From Gemmatimonadaceae bacterium (GTDB lineage Bacteria > Gemmatimonadota > Gemmatimonadetes > Gemmatimonadales > Gemmatimonadaceae): a DNA stretch of 6,240 nucleotides. Every line of letters starts with the position of its first letter. The first letter of the stretch is position 1. The DNA lies in the NCBI GenBank assembly GCA_025453855.1, contig JALOPO010000120.1, positions 1-6,240 on the forward strand, given 5' to 3'. The notes beneath the pieces were generated by a model that saw nothing but the letters and a program-made list of their open reading frames with translations, ran no database searches and was not told the origin of the DNA. Positions 1 to 5,763 of this stretch are shown here, one piece after another. The translations under genes were made by a program, and so were the position numbers.

Positions 1-2
1 CG

Positions 3-110
3 TCCTCGTCGACGAAGAGCTGGCAGAGGGCGCGCACCTGGTGCGCGCGCGAAGCGGCGGTGTGGAACGACATCGGGCACATCCTGATGCGGCGGATGCA
101 CGCAACGTAA
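3..110 (+). CDS. C-terminal end of an unidentified protein (partial, cut by window edge)
   Basis: An open frame enters from the left edge and ends at TAA 108-110, leaving 35 residues. Almost every codon in this frame ends in G or C, more consistently than in the other two forward frames, which is the main reason to call it coding. The end contains three tryptophans and finishes in HILMRRMHAT. I do not recognise the family, and there is too little sequence to assign a role. It faces the minus-strand carotenoid oxygenase, with a hairpin-rich gap between them. The alternative is that frame 2 (stop at about 129) is the real one, but its third-position composition is poorer. Confidence 0.45.
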   Translation, partial: SSSTKSWQRARTWCAREAAVWNDIGHILMRRMHAT

Positions 111-119
111 CCGCCCCGA

Positions 120-196
120 GCACGCCGTGAAGCGTGCCCCGATGCCGCCCGTCGTGACGGCACACGACGCCGCCCGCCGTGCTGGCGGGCGGCATC
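120..196. terminator. Cluster of GC-rich hairpins between convergent genes, possible bidirectional terminator
   Basis: Three stems are visible. The first has arms 120-125 and 132-137 (6 bp, 6-base loop). The second has arms 150-156 and 163-169 (7 bp, 6-base loop). The third has arms 169-178 and 184-193, a perfect 10-bp stem with loop GTGCT. An alternative pairing joins 141-151 to 186-196 (11 bp) and encloses the second stem. No T-tract follows on either strand, so this is not a textbook intrinsic terminator. Its position between the stops of two convergent genes suggests transcription termination or mRNA 3'-end protection. Confidence 0.5.
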
Positions 197-275
197 GCGC
201 CTGTCCCGGTGGTCGCGCTGTCGCACCCGGGGTCGCGCGTGCGTCCGCGCATCGTGCCGCGAGTGGAACGCCACA

Positions 276-1693
276 CTAGCCGAGATGCGCCCCGTGGAAG
301 CCCGCCGGGATCGCGTGCGGCGCCTCGGCACGCGCCAGCTCGCGCAGGTCGCGCGCGTCGAGCACGAGCAGGAACGAGCGTCCCGCGATCGAGTCGAGCA
401 CCACCGACAGCAGCACGCCGTCGTCCTCCCCGGCTCGTGCCAGAGCGCCGCCGATCCGTCCTCGGTGTCGAGCTTCGCGATCGCGGTCAGGAAGTCGCCC
501 GCGCGCGGCGCGGCGGTCGCGTAGCACCAGCGATAGGGGCGCGCGTTGACGCGCTCGTAGTCGAGCCGTGGCAGCTCGACCGCGACGTCGATGCGACGCT
601 CCTCGTGCACCGTGGCCCCGCGCGCGGCCGTCACGTCGCGCAGCCGGAAGCGCCGCCACGTCCCCGCCGGGAAGTCCGGTGCGCCACGCCGCAGCCGGTC
701 GAGGTAGAGCGCGTCGATGATCGACGGATCGTCGTAGGCCACCAGGTCGACCACCACGTCGTCGCCCTCGTCGTAGGCATTCACGTGGTGGAAGGCGAAG
801 CAGGGCGGGCCCTGCAGCACGCGCGGGGCACGGCGCCCGGTGCGATCGACGAGGATGAAGCGCGTCCCGCGCTCCGGGAGCCAGCGGAAGTTCCGGATGA
901 ACGGCTTGCCCGAGAGCGCCAGCCGCGCGGGCTGCACGAGGAACGGGAACTCGGCCAGCACGATCCAGCGATCGGTGACGCCGAAGCTGTGCATGTAGCC
1001 CGGCTCGCGCACCGGGATGCGCGCCACCACCTCGCGCACGCGCGTGCGCGGTCCGAGGCGGAAGACCTCGTAGCTGCAGCGCGCACCCAGGCGCGTGAAG
1101 AAGTTGAGCAGCGCTGGCGTGTCGCCCGGTTCGGAATGCGGATGCGCCGTCGTGAGCTCCCGGCGCATCGTGCGCCGGTCGTGGAACTCGACGGCGCCGA
1201 TGGTGCGCAGCGTGCCGCGATCGAAGGCGATCGGGAGCGCCCCCTCGGTGAGCGCCACCACGTCGTCGCCGAGCATCGCCACGTTGACGCTCGCATTGTC
1301 GCTCGGCCCGGTGGTGAAGAGCGCCCGCACGCGGCCGAAGAGCGAGGCGCACGGATCGCTCGCGAACTCGCGGTAGGCGAGCTTCCCGGTGCGGGCCGCC
1401 GCGTGGTACGCCTCCGAGCGCACGAAGCGGTTGGTGTAGCGCACGGCGCCATCGGCGAACGCGAAGCGGTGGAGCATCCCGAGCCCGTCGAACCAGTGCG
1501 CGAGCTGCTGCTGCGCGAGGTCGAAGCGCGCCGGCCCGTTGCGGTAGAGGCTCCCGCCGAGCCACGACGGGAGCGCCCCGTCGACGGCGAGCGGCACGTC
1601 CTCGCGCTCGCACGAGAGGGGACCGAAGCAGGCGGCGAGATCGACGTCGGTCGCCGCCAGCGCGTCGTGGGCAGGGTGGAGGAGCGTGGCCAT
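276..1693 (-). pseudogene. Carotenoid cleavage oxygenase family protein, reading frame broken near the C-terminus
   Basis: The family uses a non-haem Fe(II) held by four histidines in a seven-bladed propeller to cleave double bonds of carotenoids, apocarotenoids or stilbenoids with O2. Reading from ATG 1693, the frame stays open past the break and gives an early SWLGGSLYRNGPARF motif. The iron ligands appear at H184 (TTAHPHSEP), H235 (YMHSFGVTD) and H302/H303 (FAFHHVNAYDEG). Family-like sequence stops after LWHEPG near residue 422 (about 428-430). The C-terminal part, EDDGVLLSVVLD to PAGFHGAHLG with the fourth histidine at 294-296, lies in a different frame ending at TAG 276-278. Relatives have roughly 13-20 residues between these two blocks, including a YP.EPVFV-like stretch that is missing here. 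This suggests a short deletion whose length is not a multiple of three, or a misassembly. An in-frame ATG at 1702 is an equally good start; an in-frame stop at 1724-1726 limits extension. Neither start has a clear ribosome binding site. The family call is secure; whether the gene is dead is not. Confidence 0.88.
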
Positions 1694-1892
1694 GCCGTCC
1701 ATCAGGGCAATGGGCGTGCACCGTCACGACGCGACATTGCGACTCGGTGCCGACCGCCATGTTCGCCTGCCGCCCGCTGCCCACCGGCGCGCCGCGCTGG
1801 CGTTCACGCCGCGCATCGTGGATGCTTGCACCACGCAGGGTGCCGCACGGCGCGCGCATCCCGCCGTCACGCACCCGAACCCCGCGCACGGC
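1694..1892. promoter_or_regulatory. Divergent intergenic region between carotenoid oxygenase and ferredoxin genes
   Basis: About 190 bases separate two divergent starts, so promoters for both should lie here. I see no convincing -35/-10 pair on either strand; a TTGCGA at 1737-1742 has no good partner. Two small inverted repeats are present: 1813-1817 with 1821-1825, and 1828-1832 with 1839-1843. Either could be an operator half-site or chance in GC-rich DNA. The plus frame stays open here from 1686, but it has no family-like content before the ferredoxin domain. Confidence 0.35.
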
Positions 1893-2273
1893 ATGGGCAC
1901 ACGCGATCTCACCGGTACACGACACGTCGTCCTCGTCTGCGCGGGCGACAGCTGCCATGACCGCGGCGCCGACAAGGTGACCCGCGAGCTGCGACGCGCG
2001 GTGCGCGAGGCGGCGCTCGACACCGCCGTCCACCTCGTGCGCACGCGCTGCCTCGGCCGCTGCGACGAGGGGTGCACGGTGGCGGTGGAACCGGACCAGG
2101 TCTGGTATCGCGAGGTGACACCCAAGCTCGCCCGCCGGATCGTGCACGAGCACCTGGCCGCGGGGGCGCCGATCGCGGCACGGGCGAGCTATCGCGCGGG
2201 GCCCGACGGGCTCGAGGCGCAGCCGGGGACGAAGCGCGGCAAGCCGCGCCGGCTGCGGGCTGACCCGGACTGA
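1893..2273 (+). CDS. Thioredoxin-like [2Fe-2S] ferredoxin domain protein
   Basis: A small cytoplasmic electron-transfer protein of 126 residues. It has the thioredoxin-like ferredoxin layout: a first cysteine pair C16-x4-C21 (VCAGDSC), a helix, then C53-x3-C57 (RCLGRC), followed by a strand and QVWYREVTP and a closing helix IVHEHL ending near residue 88. These four cysteines are the expected cluster ligands. An additional cysteine, C61, sits where relatives usually have a GP turn (here DEGCTV). Residues 89-126 form a basic, low-complexity tail outside the domain. The start ATG 1893 was chosen because it lies about ten residues before the first strand. The frame is open back to 1686, so a longer N-terminus is possible. 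No Shine-Dalgarno sequence is visible. The gene is divergent from the carotenoid oxygenase and its electron partner is not in the window. Confidence 0.82.
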   Translation: MGTRDLTGTRHVVLVCAGDSCHDRGADKVTRELRRAVREAALDTAVHLVRTRCLGRCDEGCTVAVEPDQVWYREVTPKLARRIVHEHLAAGAPIAARASYRAGPDGLEAQPGTKRGKPRRLRADPD

Positions 2274-2328
2274 CCGGAGCACCGGCGCCGACGGCCGGCC
2301 CCCGCGGCGCGCCCCGGGCTCGCCACGC

Positions 2329-2347
2329 CTGACGCGCGACGCGTCGG
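2329..2347 (+). terminator. Short hairpin after the ferredoxin gene
   Basis: Arms 2331-2336 (GACGCG) and 2340-2345 (CGCGTC) pair perfectly around the three-base loop CGA, and a G-T and a C-G pair extend the stem to 2329-2347. It lies between the ferredoxin stop and the receptor promoter. There is no T-tract, so terminator function is only plausible. A weaker 5-bp stem (2282-2286 with 2294-2298) sits just upstream. Confidence 0.35.
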
Positions 2348-2352
2348 GTAGT

Positions 2353-2389
2353 CATGATCGTGCGTTCTCACTAGCTTGTCACGATCATG
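2353..2389 (+). promoter_or_regulatory. Perfect inverted repeat over the start of the TonB receptor gene, likely operator plus promoter
   Basis: CATGATCGTG (2353-2362) and CACGATCATG (2380-2389) are exact reverse complements separated by 17 bases, and the ATG of the receptor is the last three bases of the right arm. The spacer contains TAGCTT (2372-2377), which fits a TANNNT -10 element ten bases before the start codon. That would give a leaderless or nearly leaderless mRNA. The arms would then cover the -35 region and the transcription start, a natural place for a dimeric regulator. The locally AT-richer composition stands out from the flanks. The regulator is unknown and an RNA hairpin role is not excluded. 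Confidence 0.55.
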
Positions 2390-4738
2390 TCGTCCCTCGT
2401 CCGCCCGCTGGCCCTCCTGCTCGCCGTGCTGGTGGCCGTGCCGACCCGTGCCCGCGCCCAGGTGCCGCCCGATCGGCACATCCATGGCGTCGTGGAGGAT
2501 GCGGCGACGCGGCGCGCGATCCGCGACGCCGACGTCTTCGTGGAGACGCGGGGCGAGGCGACCGCGCAGCCGGTGGTCGTCCGCACCCGGAGCGATGCCG
2601 ACGGCCGCTTCGACGTGCGGCACCTGCACACGCCCACCGTGCGCCTCTACGTGCGCGCCATCGGCTACGCACCATCGGACCGCATCGTCGACCTGCGCGA
2701 CGACGACGTGGTGGTCGCGGTGCGCCTCGTCCCCGCACCGACCGTCCTGGCCGCCGTCACCGTCACCGCCGACACGCTCGCCGATCGCCTCGCGCGCGTC
2801 GCCGCCGTGAGCGCGCTCGATGCACGCACCATCGCCGCCACGCGCGGGCAGACGCTCGGCGAGACGATCCGCCAGCTCCCCGGCGTCGCCACCATCCAGT
2901 TCGGGCCGAGCATCAGCAAGCCGGTGATCCGGGGCCTCAATTCGCAGCGCGTGCTGGTGATGAACTCCGGCCTCCGGCAGGAGGACCAGCAGTGGGGGAC
3001 GGAGCACGCGCCGAACATCGACGGCTTCGATGCCGATGCGGTGACGGTCGTGCGCGGCGCCGCGACGGTGCTCTACGGGCCCGATGCGCTCGGCGGCGTG
3101 GTGCGCGTCGATCGCGCGGCGGTGCCCGACTCGGGGGCGATGGGCGGCGACATCGCCACGAACCTCTTCAGCAACAGCCGGCAGGGCGCGCTCTCGATCG
3201 GGGTGCGCGGCGCCAACCTCGCGCTCCCGGCGCTCGGGCGCGTGGGCTACCGGCTGCGCCTCACCTCGCGGATCGCGGGCAACGGGCAGGCACCCGACTA
3301 CTTCCTGAGCAACACCGGCTTCCGTGAACTGAACGGGAGCGCGGCCCTCGGCGTCTCGCGCGCGTGGGGACGCGGCGAGCTCCTCGTGAGCCGATTCGCG
3401 ACCGAGCTTGGCGTGCTGCGGCAGGCCCACGCCGGCAACTTCGACGACCTGCAGCGCGCGCTCACCGCCGCCCCGCGCGACTCGGCCTTCAGCTACGGGA
3501 TCGGCCGCCCGAACCAGCGCGTGGCGCACACCACGGCGCGGCTGCGCGTCGTGCGCGACCTCGCGGCCGGGCAGCAGCTCGAGTTCGTGTACGGCTTCCA
3601 GTTCAACGACCGCCGCGAATACGACAACCACGGCCCGCTGCGCTTCCGCAACGTGCCAGCGTTCCACCTGCGCCTCTTCACGCACTCGCTCGACGCGCGC
3701 TGGTCGCACGCCCCCCGGCTCGGCTGGCGCGGTACGGTGGGGACGAGTGCGCTCGCGCAGGGGAACCAGACGATCGGCAAGGCCTTCCTCATCCCCGGCT
3801 ACGATCTCTGGCAGGGGGCGCTCTACGCGCAGGAGGAGTTCACGCGCGGGCGGCTTTCGCTCACCGCGGGGGCGCGCACCGACGTCCTGTCGCAGACGAC
3901 GCTCGCCTTCGCGGACCTGGGGATCACGAGCCCGGCCGGGACGCGACGCTGGACCGGCTTCTCGGGGTCGTTCGGTGGCGCGTGGGCGCTCACGCGCGAC
4001 CTCGACATCGCGCTGCGGGTGGCGCGAGCCTGGCGACCGCCCACGGTGAACGAGCGCTACGCACAGGGGGTGCACCACGGCACCGCGCAGTACGAGCTCG
4101 GCGACGCCGCGCTCACGCCCGAACGCTCGCTTGGGCTCGAGGGCACGGTGCGCTACCGCGGCGCGCGACTGGTGCTCGATGCGGCCGCGTACTCCAACGG
4201 CATCGACGGCTTCATCTTCCTCCGCCCCACCGATCCGGTGCTCACGATCCGCGGCGCCTTCCCCGGCTTCCGCTGGTCACAGACGGATGCGCGCCTGCGC
4301 GGCGTGGAGCTCGCCGGATCGTATCAGCTCCTCGACCGTTTGCAGGCGACGGTCAACGGCACGCTCGTGCGCGGCACCGATCGCACCACCGGTGCCCCGC
4401 TCTTCGACATGCCCGCCGACCGCGTGACGATCGGCCTGCGCACCACCGGGAGCAGCGCGCGCCTCGGGCGCTGGTACGCGGGCGCCGGCACGCTCCTCGT
4501 GCGGCGCCAGGATCGCGTGCCGACGGGGACGATCTACGCGCTGCCGACGGCGGGCTACGGGCTGCTCGCGCTCGACATCGGCACCGGCGGGCTCGCGCTC
4601 GCGGGGCGTCGCATCGACCTCTCGCTCTCGATCAACAACGCGCTCGACCATCGCTACCGCGATTACCTGAGCCGCTATCGCCTCTTCGTGAACGACCCGG
4701 GGCGAGACGTCGTGCTCCGCGTCACCACCCCGTTCTGA
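2387..4738 (+). CDS. TonB-dependent outer-membrane receptor with N-terminal carboxypeptidase-regulatory-like domain
   Basis: A 783-residue outer-membrane transporter that imports a bound ligand using TonB-ExbBD energy. Residues 1-24 are a signal peptide (cut likely ARA|Q25). Residues about 31-115 match a carboxypeptidase-D regulatory-like domain (HIHGVVEDAATRRAI). A TonB-box-like segment, LAAVTVTAD, lies at 121-129. The plug starts near 157 (LGETIRQLPGV) and runs through SKPVIRGL (177-184), RQEDQQWGTEHAPNIDGF (197-214) and VVRGAATVLYGPDALGGVV (221-239). The remainder is the beta-barrel, closing with the canonical terminal phenylalanine F783. The RPPTVNERYAQGVHHGTA segment, with H563 and H564, is a conserved barrel stretch of this subgroup. 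The EHAP and VHHG motifs recall receptors of Bacteroidota often annotated only as TonB-dependent receptor, and more distantly the ZnuD type. The ligand is unassigned; a metal is a guess. ATG 2387 is fixed by an in-frame TAG at 2372-2374 and by the signal peptide; no Shine-Dalgarno is present. A lipoprotein follows in the same direction. Confidence 0.93.
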   Translation: MSSLVRPLALLLAVLVAVPTRARAQVPPDRHIHGVVEDAATRRAIRDADVFVETRGEATAQPVVVRTRSDADGRFDVRHLHTPTVRLYVRAIGYAPSDRIVDLRDDDVVVAVRLVPAPTVLAAVTVTADTLADRLARVAAVSALDARTIAATRGQTLGETIRQLPGVATIQFGPSISKPVIRGLNSQRVLVMNSGLRQEDQQWGTEHAPNIDGFDADAVTVVRGAATVLYGPDALGGVVRVDRAAVPDSGAMGGDIATNLFSNSRQGALSIGVRGANLALPALGRVGYRLRLTSRIAGNGQAPDYFLSNTGFRELNGSAALGVSRAWGRGELLVSRFATELGVLRQAHAGNFDDLQRALTAAPRDSAFSYGIGRPNQRVAHTTARLRVVRDLAAGQQLEFVYGFQFNDRREYDNHGPLRFRNVPAFHLRLFTHSLDARWSHAPRLGWRGTVGTSALAQGNQTIGKAFLIPGYDLWQGALYAQEEFTRGRLSLTAGARTDVLSQTTLAFADLGITSPAGTRRWTGFSGSFGGAWALTRDLDIALRVARAWRPPTVNERYAQGVHHGTAQYELGDAALTPERSLGLEGTVRYRGARLVLDAAAYSNGIDGFIFLRPTDPVLTIRGAFPGFRWSQTDARLRGVELAGSYQLLDRLQATVNGTLVRGTDRTTGAPLFDMPADRVTIGLRTTGSSARLGRWYAGAGTLLVRRQDRVPTGTIYALPTAGYGLLALDIGTGGLALAGRRIDLSLSINNALDHRYRDYLSRYRLFVNDPGRDVVLRVTTPF

Positions 4739-4795
4739 GGCCGCCCGCGCGCGGCCATCGCCGCTGCAGTACCACCCGCACCCGTACCGGGTGCG
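4739..4795 (+). other. Two hairpins in the receptor-lipoprotein intercistronic gap
   Basis: Immediately after the receptor stop, 4739-4744 pairs with 4751-4756 (6 bp, loop CCGCGC). Further on, 4777-4784 pairs with 4788-4795 (8 bp, three-base loop TAC). Neither is followed by T residues. In a two-gene operon such stems could slow 3' decay of the receptor mRNA or partly attenuate read-through to the lipoprotein. A separate promoter for the downstream gene cannot be excluded. Confidence 0.4.
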
Positions 4796-4846
4796 CCATC
4801 GTGCGTGATCGCGGGACGCGCGCGCTGGTCCATGTTCCCGTGTCGC

Positions 4847-4851
4847 AGGAG
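4847..4851 (+). promoter_or_regulatory. Shine-Dalgarno sequence of the lipoprotein gene
   Basis: AGGAG lies nine bases before ATG 4861. It is the only clear ribosome binding site seen before a start in this window, which contrasts with the receptor gene that appears to lack one. Confidence 0.75.
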
Positions 4852-4860
4852 AGTCCACCG

Positions 4861-5427
4861 ATGCATCGATCCACGTCGTGGAAGGTCGCGGCCCCCGCCG
4901 CGCTGCTGCTCGCGCTCGCCGGGTGCGGCGACTCGTCCACCGAGCCGGGCGGCGAGTCCGAGCTCATCACGCGCGTCACGCTCACGCTCACGCCGCAGGG
5001 CGGCGGTGCGGCGCAGACGGCGGTCATCAACGATCCGGACGGCAACGGCCCGCAGGCGCCGCAGGCGCAGACCGGCACGCTCAGCCTGGCCCGCGGGACG
5101 ACCTACACGGGGACGGTGCGCTTCGAGAACGCCGTCGCCTCGCCCATCGAGGACATCACCGCCGAGGTGCGCGCCGAGGCGAACGAACATCGCGTCTTCT
5201 ACACGGCGTCGACCACCGGCGTGACCATCACCACCACCGACACCGACGGGCAGAACCGCCCGCTCGGCCTCGCCTTCACCGCCGCCGTGGGCGCCACCGC
5301 CGCCCAGGGCGCCGGCACGGCGCGCGTCCTGCTCTGCCACTACGACTCGAGCCCCAAGGTCGGCACCGCGACCTCGTGCACCGGCGAGACCGACATCGAT
5401 CTCACCTTCGCCTATACCGTGCCCTGA
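4861..5427 (+). CDS. Predicted lipoprotein paired with the TonB-dependent receptor
   Basis: 188 residues. The N-terminus is a lipoprotein signal: basic start, hydrophobic stretch AALLLALAG, lipobox LAGC with C22 as the lipidated cysteine, then a flexible acidic linker (GDSSTEPGGESE). The mature part is Thr/Asp/Glu-rich and beta-like: VTLTLTPQGGG, a DPDGNGPQAP turn, EDITAEVRAEANEHRVFY (about 97-114), and a late cysteine pair C159/C173 that could form a disulfide. I recall similar short lipoproteins with the LTLTPQGGG and EHxxFY pattern in Bacteroidota, sometimes annotated as type 1 periplasmic binding fold proteins, next to TonB receptors; that is memory, not a search. It probably sits at the outer membrane as an accessory to the receptor, for ligand capture or periplasmic hand-over. 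This is inference from position and lipidation. The start is supported by AGGAG and the signal peptide. Confidence 0.85.
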   Translation: MHRSTSWKVAAPAALLLALAGCGDSSTEPGGESELITRVTLTLTPQGGGAAQTAVINDPDGNGPQAPQAQTGTLSLARGTTYTGTVRFENAVASPIEDITAEVRAEANEHRVFYTASTTGVTITTTDTDGQNRPLGLAFTAAVGATAAQGAGTARVLLCHYDSSPKVGTATSCTGETDIDLTFAYTVP

Positions 5428-5481
5428 GCCGCTCCGGCTGCCGTCGCGGGCGCGTGATGCCGCGTTCGCGTCGGCGCTGCG

Positions 5482-5571
5482 GCACGGAGAACCACAACCG
5501 CGTCGGCACGGAGGCGCGGAGAACCGCAACTGCGTCAGCACGGAGACGCGGAGAACCACCGAAGGACGGAG
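5482..5571. repeat. Left part of an intergenic repeat element: three tandem units of about 32 bases
   Basis: Three degenerate units follow each other. Unit 1 is 5482-5505 (24 bases, missing about 8 internal bases). Unit 2 is 5506-5537 (32 bases). Unit 3 starts at 5538 and matches unit 2 at 20 of the first 22 positions before diverging into GAAGGACGGAG. Each starts GCACGGAG and contains GGAGAACC. Bases 5521-5571 are also the left arm of a long inverted repeat with 5682-5732. Confidence 0.85.
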
Positions 5572-5732
5572 GGGCGTGCGTGCGGGGGCTGTCGTGCATG
5601 CGGGACCATTCAGAAAAGCTGTTGATCGGTCCCGCATGCAGACGATGTTCAGAGCGCCGGACGGACATCGGCACGGCACCGCTCCCTCCTCCGGTGGTTC
5701 TCCGCGCCTCCGTGCTGACGCGGTTGCGGTTC
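5521..5732. repeat. Long imperfect inverted repeat (51-base arms, 110-base spacer) between convergent genes
   Basis: Bases 5521-5571 and the reverse complement of 5682-5732 match at 47 of 51 positions by hand alignment, with no gaps. The 110-base spacer carries a second, nested inverted repeat. Together with the tandem units on the left, this element takes up most of the non-coding 5428-5763 interval between the lipoprotein stop and the CHAT protease stop. No transposase is present. It looks like a REP/MITE-type palindromic element that could also end transcription from both sides. Outside it (5428-5481 and 5733-5763) I see only a weak 5-bp stem just after the lipoprotein stop (5427-5431 with 5435-5439). 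Confidence 0.85.
5595..5640. repeat. Nested 13-bp perfect inverted repeat inside the long palindromic element
   Basis: TGCATGCGGGACC (5595-5607) is exactly complementary to GGTCCCGCATGCA (5628-5640). Skipping one base, 5591-5593 also pairs with 5641-5643. The 20-base loop, containing CAGAAAAGCTG, is markedly AT-richer than its surroundings and can form a further small stem (5611-5613 with 5619-5621). Confidence 0.85.
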
Positions 5733-5763
5733 CACTCACGCTGCGCGCGGAGCCCGCGCTCCA

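Noticed and set aside
1686..1892. N-terminal extension of the ferredoxin from ATG 1686
   Set aside because: It would overlap the start of the divergent oxygenase, and the added residues show no signal peptide or family similarity. ATG 1893 sits just before the domain.
179..1960. Very long plus-strand open frame opposite the carotenoid oxygenase
   Set aside because: Its translation is Arg/Ala/Val/His-rich without domain motifs, while the opposite strand gives a recognisable enzyme with conserved histidine motifs. It is open only because GC-rich antisense frames rarely contain stops.
276..2282. One continuous 668-codon minus-strand frame as a single protein
   Set aside because: Only its last ~50 residues match the carotenoid oxygenase family. 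The rest is in the wrong frame and also runs antisense through the ferredoxin gene.
2353..2389. Intrinsic terminator of the ferredoxin gene
   Set aside because: The 17-base loop, the absence of a T-tract and the overlap with the receptor start codon fit an operator better.
2189..4078. Long minus-strand frame inside the TonB receptor
   Set aside because: It is an antisense shadow of the receptor, rich in Arg, His and Glu, with no motif.
3364..5427. Receptor-region frame extending in-frame into the lipoprotein, suggesting a fusion
   Set aside because: The part before 4861 is low-complexity Arg/Ala/Pro sequence in the wrong frame of the receptor. The lipoprotein has its own Shine-Dalgarno, ATG and signal peptide.
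5482..5571. CRISPR array
   Set aside because: The three units are directly abutting with no unique spacers and are degenerate.
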